This document shows, one piece after another, positions 43,249 to 53,111 of a DNA stretch of 64,000 nucleotides (positions within the stretch are counted from its first letter, which is position 1; every line of letters starts with the position of its first letter). The stretch is from NCBI RefSeq assembly GCF_036323735.1, contig NC_086020.1, positions 86,615,710-86,679,709 on the forward strand, read 5' to 3'. The stretch is from Rattus norvegicus (taxonomy: Eukaryota > Chordata > Mammalia > Rodentia > Muridae). The notes under the pieces were generated by a model. It was given only the letters and a program-made list of their open reading frames with translations. It made no database searches and was not told the DNA's origin. Position numbers and translations under genes: made by a program.

Positions 43249-46200
43249 CTAATAGCCACTTATCAATGAGTGCATACCATGTATGTCTTTCTGTGATTGG
43301 GTTAGCTCACTCAGGATGATATTTTCCAGTTCCAACCATTTGCCTACGAATTTCATAAACTCGTTGTTTTTGATAGCTGAGTAGTATTCCATTGTGTAGA
43401 TGTACCACATTTTCTGTATCCATTCCTCTCTTGAAGGGCATCTGGGTTCTTTCCAGCTTCTGGCTATCATAAATAAGGCTGCGATGAACATAGTGGAGCA
43501 CGTGTCTCTTTTATATGTTGAGGCATCTTTTGCGTATATGCCCAAGAGAGGTATAGCTGGATCCTCAGGCAGTTCAATGTCCAATTTTCTGAGGAACCTC
43601 CAGACTGATTTCCAGAATGGTTTTACCAGTCTGCAATCCCACCAACAATGGAGGAGTGTTCCTCTTTCTCCACATCCTCGCCAGCATCTGCTGTCACCTG
43701 AGTTTTTGATCTTAGCCAATCGCACTGGTGTGAGGTGAAATCTCAGGGTTGTTTTGATTTGCATTTCCCTTATGACTAAAGATGTTGAACATTTCTTTAG
43801 GTGTTTCTCAGCCATTCAGCATTCCTCAGCTGTGAATTCTTTGTTTAGCTCTGAACCCCATTTTTTAATAGGGTTATTTGTTTCCCTGCGGTCTAACTTC
43901 TTGAGTTCTTTGTATATTTTGGATATAAGGCCTCTATCTGTTGTAGGATTGGTAAAGATCTTTTCCCAATCTGTTGGTTGCCGTTTTGTCCTAACCACAG
44001 TGTCCTTTGCCTTACAGAAGCTTTGCAGTTTTATGAGATCCCATTTGTCGATTCTTGATCTTAGAGCATAAGCCATTGGTGTTTTGTTCAGGAAATTTTT
44101 TCCAGTGCCCATGTGTTCCAGATGCTTCCCTAGTTTTTCTTCTATTAGTTTGAGTGTGTCTGCTTTGATGTGGAGGTCCTTGATCCACTTGGACTTAAGC
44201 TTTGTACAGGGTGATAAGCATGGATCGATCTGCATTCTTCTACATGTTGCCCTCCAGTTGAACCAGCACCATTTGCTGAAAATGCTATCTTTTTTCCATT
44301 GGATGGTTTTGGCTCCTTTGTCAAAAATCAAGTGACCATAGGTGTGTGGGTTCATTTCTGGGTCTTCAATTCTATTCCATTGGTCTATCTGTCTGTCTCT
44401 GTACCAATACCATGCAGTTTTTATCACTATTGCTCTGTAATACTGCTTGAGTTCAGGGATAGTGATTCCCCCTGAAGTCCTTTTATTGTTGAGGATAGCT
44501 TTAGCTATCCTGGGTTTTTTGTTATTCCAGATGAATTTGCAAATTGTTCTGTCTAACTCTTTGAAGAATTGGATTGGTATTTTGATGGGGATTGCATTGA
44601 ATCTGTAGATTGCTTTTGGTAAAATGGCCATTTTTACTATATTAATCCTGCCAATCCATGAGCATGGGAGATCTTTCCATCTTCTGAGGTCTTCTTCAAT
44701 TTCTTTCCTCAGTGTCTTGAAGTTCTTATTGTACAGATCTTTTACTTGCTTGGTTAAAGTCACACCGAGGTACTTTATATTATTTGGGTCTATTATGAAG
44801 GGTGTCGTTTCCCTAATTTCTTTCTCGGCTTGTTTCTCTTTTGTATAGAGGAAGGCAACTGATTTATTTGAGTTAATTTTATACCCAGCCACTTTGCTGA
44901 AGTTGTTTATCAGCTTTAGTAGTTCTCTGGTGGAACTTTTGGGATCACTTAAATATACTATCATGTCATCTGCAAATAGTGATATTTTGACCTCTTCTTT
45001 TCTGATCTGTATCCCTTTGATCTCCTTTTGTTGTCTGATTGCTCTGGCTAGAACTTCAAGAACTATATTGAATAAGTAGGGAGAAAGTGGGCAGCCTTGT
45101 CTAGTCCCTGATTTTAGTGGGATTGCTTCAAGTTTCTCTCCATTTAGTTTAATGTTAGCAACTGGTTTTCTGTATATGGCTTTTACTATGTTTAGGTATG
45201 GGCCTTGAATTCCTATTCTTTCCAGGACTTTTATCATGAAGGGGTGTTGAATTTTGTCAAATGCTTTCTCAGCATCTAATGAAATGATCATGTGGTTCTG
45301 TTCTTTCAGTTTGTTTATATAATGGATCACGTTGATGGTTTTCCATATATTAAACCATCCCTGCATGCCTGGGATGAAGCCTACTTGATCATGGTGGATG
45401 ATTGTTTTGATGTGCTCTTGAATTCTGTTTGCCAGAATTTTATTGAGTATTTTTGCGTCGATATTCATAAGGGAAATTGGTCTGAAGTTCTCTTTCTTTG
45501 TTGTGTCTTTGTGTGGTTTAGGTATAAGAGTAATTGTAGCTTCGTAGAAGGAATTCGGTAGGGCTCCATCAATTTTGTTTCAATTTTGTGGAATAGTTTG
45601 GATAATATTGGTATGAGGTCTTCTATGAAGGTTTGATAGAATTCTGCACTAAACCCATCTGGACCTGGGCTCTTTTTGGTTGGGAGACCTTTAATGACTG
45701 CTTCTATTTCCTTAGGAGTTATGGGGTTGTTTAACTGGTTTATCTGTTCCTGATTTAACTTTGATACCTGGTATCTGTCTAGGAAATTGTCCATTTCCTG
45801 AAGATTTTCAAATTTTGTTGAATATAGGTTTTTATAGTAAGATCTGATGATTTTTTGAATTTCCTCTGAATCTGTAGTTATGTCTCCCTTTTCATTTCTG
45901 ATTTTGTTAATTTGGACGCACTCTCTGTGTCCTCTCGTTAGTCTGGCTAAGGGTTTATCTATCTTGTTGATTTTCTCAAAGAACCAACTTTTGGTTGTGT
46001 TGATTCTTTCTATGGTCCTTTTTGTTTCTACTTGGTTGATTTCAGCTCTGAGTTTGATTATTTCCTGCCTTCTCCTCCTCCTGGGTGTATTTGCTTCTTT
46101 TTGTTCTAGAGCTTTTAGGTGTGCTGTCAAGCTGCTGACATATGCTCTTTCCTGTTTCTTTCTGCAGGCACTCAGCGCTATGAGTTTTCCTCTTAGCACA

Positions 46201-47081
46201 GCTTTCATTGTGTCCCATAAGTTTGAGTATGTTGTATCTTCATTTTCATTAAATTCTAAAAAGTTTTTAATTTCTTTCTTTATTTCTTCCTTGACCAGGT
46301 TATCATTGAGTAGAGCATTGTTCAAGTTCCACGTATATGTGGGCATTCTTCCCTTATTGTTATTGAAGACCATTTTTAGGCCGTGGTGGTCCGATAGCAC
46401 GCATGGGATTATTTCTATCTTTTTGTACCTGTTGAGGCCCGTTTTTTGACCAATTATATGGTCAATTTTGGAGAAAGTACCATGAGGAGCTGAGAAGAAG
46501 GTATATCCTTTTGCTTTAGGATAGAATGTTCTATAAATATCCGTTAAGTCTATTTGGCTCATGACTTCTCTTAGTCTGTCGACATCACTGTTTATTTTCT
46601 GTTTCCATGATCTGTCCATTGATGAGAGTGGGGTGTTAAAATCTCCCACTATTATTGTGTGAGGTGCAATGTGTGTTTTGAGCTTTAGTAAGGTTTCTTT
46701 TACGTATGTAGGTGCCCTTGTATTTGGGGCATAGATATTTAGGATTGAGAGTTCATCTTGGTGGATTTTTCCTTTGATGAATATGAAGTGTCCTTCCTTA
46801 TCTTTTTTGATGACTTTTAGTTGGAAATTGATTTTATTTGATATTAGAATGGCTACTCCAGCTTGCTTCTTCTGACCATTTGCTTGGAAAGTTGTTTTCC
46901 AGCCTTTCACTCTGAGGTAGTGTCTGTCTTTGTCTCTGAGGTGTGTTTCCTGTAGGCAGCAGAATACAGGGTCCTCGTTGCGTATCCAGTTTGTTAATCT
47001 ATGTCTTTTTATTGGGGAGTTGAGGCCATTGATATTGATAGATATTAAGGAATAGTGATTATTGTTTCCCTTTATATTCAT
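43249..47081 (-). pseudogene. L1-8 ORF2, two lesions only
   Basis: It starts MNIKGNNNHYSLISININGL at 47081 and is open for the endonuclease motifs (LQETH, GDFNTPLSSMDRSW, SDHHGLK) and into RT (SPGPDGFSAEFY) until a net 5-bp insertion at about 45573 (ccatcaattttgtttc instead of ccatctgtttc). The correct frame is open again from 45468 for 550 codons, with FADDMIVYLSD intact, to a TGA at 43816 where other copies have CGA (EECRMAEKH). The last 188 codons (43249-43815) with the Cys-rich block are open to MHSLISGY. Apart from these two changes the ORF is complete. Confidence 0.92.
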
Positions 47082-47596
47082 ATTTGGATGTGAGGTTATG
47101 TTTGTGTGCTTTCATTCTCTTTGTTTTGTTGCCAAGACGATTAGTTTCTTGCTTCTTCTAGGGTATAGCTTGCCTCCTTATGTTGGGCTTTACCATTTAT
47201 TATCCTTTGTAGTGCTGGATTTGTAGAAAGATATTGTGTAAATTTGGTTTTGTCATGGAATATCTTGGTTTCTCCATCAATGTTAATTGAGAGTTTTGCT
47301 GGATACAGTAACCTGGGCTGGCATTTGTGTTCTCTTAGGGTCTGTACGACATCAGTCCAGGATCTTCTGGCCTTCATAGTTTCTGGCGAGAAGTCTGGTG
47401 TGATTCTGATAGGTCTCCCTTTATATGTTACTTGACCTTTTTCCCTTACTGCTTTTAATATTCTTTCTTTATTTTGTGCGTTTGGTGTTTTGACTATTAT
47501 GTGACGGGAGGTGTTTCTTTTCTGGTCCAATCTATTTGGATTTCTGTAGGCTTCTTGTATGCCTATGGGTATCTCTTTTTTTAGGTTAGGGAAGTT

Positions 47597-47602
47597 TTCT
47601 TC
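47597..47602. repeat. ERV target-site duplication (left copy)
   Basis: ttcttc lies directly left of the LTR and again at 53112-53117 directly right of the other LTR; uninterrupted sister L1s have gttttcttctatgatt with one copy. A 6-bp duplication is the usual size for class II (betaretrovirus-like, IAP/ERVK) integrases. Confidence 0.93.
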
Positions 47603-47963
47603 TGTCCCACGCGCGACTTTCCGCCGGCAAGAAGCACGCGAGACATAGAAATTCTTGCTATGAGTGATACTTTATTCCTATCTCATGGAGAAGCCCCGCG
47701 CGCCGGCTAGGTGCGCCTATTTAACCCTCGCGCACGCATCCACACCTGATTGGTTGCTTACTCATGACCTCATCAGGCACGCCCCGGAATGGGCAAAGAC
47801 CTGGCACGAAGGCACTCTTGCACATGCGCACACAGTTAATCTCCGGATAGGGAGTCGGCTGGCGTGGAGGCTAGCGCCATCTTGTCTGACCTGGCCTTCC
47901 ACGTGGGGCGCAGTGGAAGCCAGCACCATCTAGTGGTGGCGAATGTTATTGCGGCCCTCTACA
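47603..47963 (-). repeat. ERV 3' LTR
   Basis: 361 bp, TGTAGAGG...GGGACA on the minus strand. It differs from the other LTR at two positions (cacgcgag versus cacgtgag near 47638; taggtgcg versus taggcgcg near 47712), both at CpG sites. The poly(A) signal AATAAA lies at 47671-47676 (minus strand). Confidence 0.95.
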
Positions 47964-47978
47964 TCTCACCCTTATAAT
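47964..47978 (-). promoter_or_regulatory. Probable polypurine tract of the ERV
   Basis: On the minus strand the bases just before the 3' LTR read ATAAGGGTGAGA, a purine-rich tract with a single T. Retroviral plus-strand DNA synthesis is primed from such a tract. It is weaker than the long purine runs of typical IAPs. Confidence 0.5.
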
Positions 47979-48081
47979 TTATATAATTTTATAGCAATCA
48001 TGATCACCCTATCGCGTGCAATGAGGAAACCTCAGCGATGTGCAAGGGCTGATCAAAGGAACACTGAGTCTCTCTCAATCG

Positions 48082-48213
48082 CAGTGCAATGGATCCACAG
48101 ATCCATGGGGTGCAAGATCAGAGAACTCAGATACAGAGAGTATCCCTCTCCTCCCAGTGCAATGGACCCACAGGTCCATGGGGTGCAGGAGCAGGGAACT
48201 CAGATACAGAGTA
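48082..48213 (-). repeat. Two 59-bp direct repeats, each with a hairpin
   Basis: Copy 1 (48082-48140) and copy 2 (48155-48213) are separated by 14 bp. Each carries a 7-bp inverted repeat with a 4-nt loop: atggatc-caca-gatccat and atggacc-caca-ggtccat. The two copies differ in the stem by a paired change (T:A in one, C:G in the other), so pairing is preserved. They lie about 120-250 bp upstream of the 3' LTR in element orientation, where some type D and IAP-like elements keep RNA export elements. Confidence 0.8.
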
Positions 48214-51200
48214 AGTCCTGAGCAAGATAACCAAATTCCAGGTGAGGCCCTTTGTACAATGGCCACAAGTGCTTGAGTGATAACGGCCTTATCACGTTAC
48301 TGTTGAGATCTGAGTTTGTAAACCAACCATGGTATGAATACTGATCCACAGCATAGGGCTGCATCAAACAGAGCCACTCCCGATAAGTAGTGGGCACCTC
48401 ATATGGTCCTCTTCAGCTGTTACCACCAAGGACCGTGGTCAAGCCGCTCTTATAATAAAATTTTGAATTCCCAATTGTTAGTAACTACTCCAGAAAGTTC
48501 ACCCACTGTACTTGTCTAACAATAGATTGGGGGAGGATAACTCCAGACACTGCAGACACAATGTCTGCAGCAGTAATGGCTGCTACAATAGCAGCGAAAG
48601 TGTTAAGGTCTTTTCCAGGACAGTTCAGGATCAGTCATTCTTCTCTGGAACAACCAGCAGACAATGGAACCATTTCTGAGATCTGTATAACCAGGACAGA
48701 GTTCTCCAGTCACTGTAGCTTTACACAGGTAGCTTTCTGTGAAGCTACAGTCTGTAAAATGACAACACCAGTTACCAGTTAAGGCAGCAAGAGTCACCAG
48801 GGAAATGAAAGGACAGGGGTAACAGCTGGAGTCCAGTCTTCTCCAGGAAGCAGCAGTGTATAGAGTCTGAGCGTAGGCCACAGTGGGATGGAAACACACG
48901 CAGCGGTAACACTGACTGTAGCAACGGCAAAATCTCTGTGATGACAAAGGATGAAGGGGAATCTTCTATATTCCTCTCAGGGCAGAGGAATGACTCCAGG
49001 GACCCGAACCAGGAGAGCTGAATAACCAGGATCAGCAAGTCTCAGCAACCACCCAGGCAGCTGGCACACTCTTGTAGCATCCTGTAGAAAAAACACAAAC
49101 ATTCCCTCTTCCCCATATAAAATATCTGGACAGGAACATGTCAATAAGTGGATCTCTCTATTTCACCTAGGCAGAAGTATGCCTAGTTGTAGGGTGCCAT
49201 AAACTTTGGCATCCAAATTTTTAAAATTGAAATAAAAGGAGCATTATTTAGCATACAGGGATAACTCCCCCTTTTTATTTATAAAGATATAGTAAAGATA
49301 TTATTTATTAAGGTAAGTCCTCGAGGATTAAGTTGAGGACACTGAGCACTTGTATTTATAAATTAACTTGTATACCAAATTATTGTCTCTAGCATAATTG
49401 TATTGGATATATAAAGAATGAGATTTTTTGACTAACTGTTCTTATGTAAGGCCTATAATCTGTCTGGAATCTTGTCCTCCCTTGTTAAGGAGCCCAGGCA
49501 ATCTAGTTTGAGTTTTTAAATGTACTATAAAGGAAAAGTATTTAGTGTTCTTAACCACTAAGCCATTTCTCTAGCACCTCACAAACTTTATTTACCTAAA
49601 CATAAGCATTAATTAGAAATGTCAAATCTTGTAAATATTGTCCAGATTCAGTCTTACTAGAAATCTCTGAGCTGGCAGGGTGAGGCTGGGAATTGAAAGT
49701 AAGCAAATGGAGTCTTCCTCTTTTCCTGAGGGTGTGTTATCAACCCCATTACCATTTTTAAAGAGCTGGGTCTATGGTTTTGTTTAGTTGTCTGAGCCAG
49801 AGCACTGAAAGGACAGTGAGTTATCAGACAATTTACACTGAAATCACTCACTGACTTTAAGTAGAAAACCTGTCTCCAATAAAGCATTAAGTAATAGAAA
49901 TCAATTGTAAACCACAAACCACCCAATGACTATCAGTATATGAAGTGAAAGCTTGATTTTTAACATTTAAAAACAGCGGCTAAAGCATTGAATTTAATAA
50001 TCTGTGTTGAAGCAATAGAAATTCAAGAGAATAAACAAGTGATCCAATCATACCTGTAGCCTTTTTATTAGATGAACCACCTATAAATGTACTAAGCGCA
50101 TTTCCTATGGGTTGTACGCACAAATATGTAGGAAGTACAAAAGCATGTAAAGAGTAAAATTATCAATTTTGTCTGAAAAATTTGTATATGTAATAGGCCA
50201 AATATCAGTATTTAGTAATAACCAATTAACTGTTGTTTGGAATAAGATATGTTTTACCAGGTTTCTATTTAAAATACTTCCATGACTCTAGTCCACAACT
50301 CTGTACTAACACAGCTGAAGCTTTATCTCCAATGTGCATAACAAAGACCTAAGTCCTCTGGTAAGGTGAGGTACTTAGCCAATTAACATATCTTTAGAAG
50401 CTTAAAATTAGCTTCAAATATTCTTATCCAGAGTAGTGTAACAGCTACTCCCCAAATATTAAAGCTCATTTTGAGAGCAAAGGTTTGTAATAAAAATTTC
50501 CATATACATTGAAAGATTTAAGTTCTAACTTCTTACACTGAAGAAGCAACAAAATTATATAATATAAGGCTGTTAGCCATTCTTAATGATATCACTTTAT
50601 GGGCTCTCTAAAACTATAAGCAAGCTCACGAAATGAAAACTCACAATTGTTATGATGAAAACAAATTGTATAAAATCAATCCTCTAAATCTGTCTTGAAA
50701 TGGCAGTTGGAGTAAGGAAACTGGCTGTAATGTTCTCACAAGTTCTAAAACCTCATCAGTCCTTTATAAATCCTGTAACAATCTCTACCTGTTTGATTTT
50801 TCCTTAATTAAAAATAAGTTTGAGTTAGTCAATGTAACACTGGCAATCCTAAATCACAATCTTTAAGTTCTCTTTGTAACACCAGAACACAGCCACGAGG
50901 TCACCTGAATTCTGAGTACGTGACTAGGCAGCTGTTCTCTGGGCAGTGGAAATTAGCATTAAAATACAGATAACTTCTGGGCAAGCCACAGCTTTGGAAA
51001 GCAAAACTCAACCCCCAACAAACAATCTAGTCTCCAAGGCACCCCAGGTCTATCTATTATGTTACAAAGTTTGACTGTCAATTCTTACTTTTGGATGCAC
51101 AATGGTGTGGTCTCCAATACCTCAACAAGGGACAATGTCCTAAATTCTTTTAGAAGCCTGGTTTCTAGGATAAGAGTTCCATAAAAATATTACCTCAATT

Positions 51201-51709
51201 TAGACCTGTTTCCCTAGGTTGGCTCATGTCACATGTTATCTAGAATGACTCCATCCAGATTACCAGCTTTATGTCAACTTTCTGTTACCAATATTATACC
51301 CTTATAACCATATCTAATAACTTGAAAGCCAATAGTCCACAACCAAGGCAAGCAGAGCATATTTATACATTTAAAACCAATGAGAAACAAAATTGAAGTG
51401 GCTACACCTATCTTTAATATTTAGACCAAACATCATTTTTACCCTTTTACCTATGATTTTAAGAGAAGAACCTTGTCACCTGTTGAGTCAAGTAATAAGT
51501 TAGGGATTTTTTTTTTTAAGAGAAAGAGCTATCAACTCTTGTATGAAGAAGCTGTTGGCGCTTTTAAGATCAGCCCGTGTAGACGCTCAGCCAGCCTCTA
51601 AGCAGGTCCTCCAGCTAATCTAGACACCTGGCTCCAGGCACAGGGCTTCAAAAACCTGATTGAAACTTTTTTATTCATTTGTTCCTTTTTGAAACGAGTT
51701 TAAACCAAG
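48214..51709 (-). other. ERV interior without recognised retroviral genes
   Basis: About 3.5 kb, AT-rich between about 49200 and 51500, with stops in every frame and no open frame above 115 codons. The phrase cttaaccactaagccatttc at about 49552 resembles the reversed head of a B2/B3-type SINE. No RT motif (YxDD-like) or protease motif was found by eye. It could be captured cellular sequence, as in other non-autonomous class II elements, or heavily decayed pol/env. Confidence 0.55.
49081..49100 (-). other. Candidate splice acceptor inside the ERV
   Basis: On the minus strand the sequence GTGTTTTTTCTACAG|GATG is a strong acceptor-like pyrimidine tract and AG (AG at 49083-49082). Retroviruses splice to an acceptor upstream of env, but no env is recognised downstream, only an 88-codon frame starting at 49038 without family resemblance. 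Confidence 0.3.
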
Positions 51710-52063
51710 TCAAGGTGCGCACGACCAGCAGATAAAGTTTTTACCATTTTTTCTTTTGAACATGAAACATAAAACTTTTAGACAATGAGAAACAAAAACC
51801 ACAGACATACACTGACAGACATGGGAACATCCTGGTGCACCAGAGACAAACAATAGACAAAGAGGGGAAAAAGCCAGATGGTGTTCACGGCGACTATCCA
51901 CTCGAGTGGAGCTGATATGGGTGATGGATTGTCTCAATTCCTGGACTAGTCCACCAACGTGTTGAAACCCAATTCTGTAAGACACTGAGAGATAGCTGAG
52001 CAGTACGACCGACATTCGCCAATGGTATGGAAGTGAAACACAGCCCTGAGTATTTTTACTCAC
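51710..52063 (-). CDS. Unrecognised 117-codon frame in ERV
   Basis: An open frame starting MSKNTQGCVSLPYHWRMSVV, directly 3' of the 189-codon frame in element orientation, with hydrophobic stretches and many Cys and Ser residues. No family is recognised and the frame may be fortuitous. The region is less AT-rich than the middle of the element. Confidence 0.2.
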   Translation of the reverse strand: MSKNTQGCVSLPYHWRMSVVLLSYLSVSYRIGFQHVGGLVQELRQSITHISSTRVDSRREHHLAFSPLCLLFVSGAPGCSHVCQCMSVVFVSHCLKVLCFMFKRKNGKNFICWSCAP

Positions 52064-52070
52064 AACCCAA

Positions 52071-52640
52071 TTACATTAACTCTATCAGGCTGTGCACGGG
52101 CACTGAGATGTCCTTTTGTTTGATTCTCCTGAATAAATTTTCAGGCGGTCTGCCTCTATCAAATCTGATCAGTATGACTCTGTAAAGCTGTCGCGTCAGC
52201 ACCCGGACGCCGCAGCGTCCCCAGAGCCGGCGCGGGAGCTTAATTACACCTTTCATAAGCACTAAGACAAAGTTTTTCTCCCAAAATACTGTGTTCTGTT
52301 TATCTCCTCCCTTCTCACCCGGGGCATTCTTTCCCCAATTTTTCACCCCTGGCGGTGGTAAGACCGCAGGGGGGCCAGGTGCTTGAGATCGATCAGGATC
52401 CTTTTCTCCTTGCAACTTTTCACTAGCCTCCGTTTCTGACCCTTTGTCGTCTCGCCCTTCCCCCAACACTCTCCGCTTTGCTGTTATAGCTGGGCAGTTC
52501 CCACGTGACCTCTGACGCCGTTTGGCGGTAGCTAGAAACTCAAAGGTCAATAGAAAAAGCCCGAGGGTTGCCAGAGCAACCACAGCGGCACCTGCCGCGT
52601 CCGGCAGGGGACTGAGTTGGAGCAGATCAAGGCTAGCCAT
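52071..52640 (-). CDS. Unrecognised 189-aa ORF at the ERV 5' end
   Basis: The longest frame of the element, starting at 52640, about 110 bp after the 5' LTR, where gag would normally begin. Visible features: hydrophobic segment at residues 14-37 (AAGAAVVALATLGLFLLTFE) followed by basic KRRQRSR (40-46), which fits a signal anchor; an acidic/polar stretch (60-85); Pro-rich APGPPAVLPPPG (87-98); and a basic C-terminal half (RRLWGRCGVRVLTRQLYR, 137-154). It does not resemble matrix or capsid proteins as far as can be judged. It could be captured host coding sequence, an accessory protein, or a chance frame in GC-rich leader. Not identified. Confidence 0.4.
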   Translation of the reverse strand: MASLDLLQLSPLPDAAGAAVVALATLGLFLLTFEFLATAKRRQRSRGNCPAITAKRRVLGEGRDDKGSETEASEKLQGEKDPDRSQAPGPPAVLPPPGVKNWGKNAPGEKGGDKQNTVFWEKNFVLVLMKGVIKLPRRLWGRCGVRVLTRQLYRVILIRFDRGRPPENLFRRIKQKDISVPVHSLIELM

Positions 52641-52727
52641 GGTCTCTCAGAGTATTTTACCTGTATTCCATAGCTTCTGAATTTCTTCCGTGAAACGGAG
52701 GCCTCTCGTAGCGCCGGCGATGTTTTT

Positions 52728-52748
52728 GTCCCGGGTTTCTCGGCACCA
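52728..52748 (-). promoter_or_regulatory. ERV primer-binding site, tRNA-Phe-like with 2-nt insertion
   Basis: Two bases after the 5' LTR the minus strand reads TGGTGCCGAGAAACCCGGGAC. The complement of the tRNA-Phe 3' end is TGGTGCCGAAACCCGGGAC, so the site equals it except for an extra GA. IAP elements use tRNA-Phe. Priming by tRNA-Phe with a small bulge, or a variant tRNA, are both possible. Confidence 0.75.
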
Positions 52749-52750
52749 AA

Positions 52751-53111
52751 TGTCCCACGCGCGACTTTCCGCCGGCAAGAAGCACGTGAGACATAGAAAT
52801 TCTTGCTATGAGTGATACTTTATTCCTATCTCATGGAGAAGCCCCGCGCGCCGGCTAGGCGCGCCTATTTAACCCTCGCGCACGCATCCACACCTGATTG
52901 GTTGCTTACTCATGACCTCATCAGGCACGCCCCGGAATGGGCAAAGACCTGGCACGAAGGCACTCTTGCACATGCGCACACAGTTAATCTCCGGATAGGG
53001 AGTCGGCTGGCGTGGAGGCTAGCGCCATCTTGTCTGACCTGGCCTTCCACGTGGGGCGCAGTGGAAGCCAGCACCATCTAGTGGTGGCGAATGTTATTGC
53101 GGCCCTCTACA
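52751..53111 (-). repeat. ERV 5' LTR
   Basis: 361 bp, same length and boundaries as the left LTR (TG...CA), adjoining the primer-binding site on its left and the TSD ttcttc on its right. Two mismatches against the other LTR. Confidence 0.95.
52819..53054 (-). promoter_or_regulatory. Promoter and poly(A) motifs in the 5' LTR
   Basis: In transcription order (minus strand): E-box CCACGTGG at 53047-53054, AAGATGGCG (YY1-like) at 53023-53031, CCAAT at 52897-52901, TTAAATA TATA-like box at 52866-52872, AATAAA at 52819-52824. The TATA-to-AATAAA distance of about 45 bp implies a very short R region. The same motifs lie 5148 bp to the left in the 3' LTR. Confidence 0.65.

Larger units (their letters stand above)
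47603..53111 (-). mobile_element. IAP-like ERV, 5.5 kb, apparently non-autonomous
   Basis: Two 361-bp LTRs starting TG and ending CA flank 4787 bp. The LTR layout (YY1-type AAGATGGCGCT, CCAATCAG, TTAAATA, AATAAAG, CTTCTTGC near the 3' end), the tRNA-Phe-like primer site and the 6-bp TSD point to the IAP branch of class II ERVs. The interior shows no recognisable gag, protease, pol or env by eye: only a 189-codon and a 117-codon frame of unknown relation follow the 5' LTR, then about 3.7 kb of AT-rich, stop-filled sequence. It would need proteins supplied in trans. The near-identical LTRs mean a recent integration. Confidence 0.85.

Noticed and set aside
48040..48276. 78- and 92-codon ORFs over the ERV repeats on the plus strand
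   Set aside because: Antisense to the element and produced by the duplicated 59-bp unit; no coding features.
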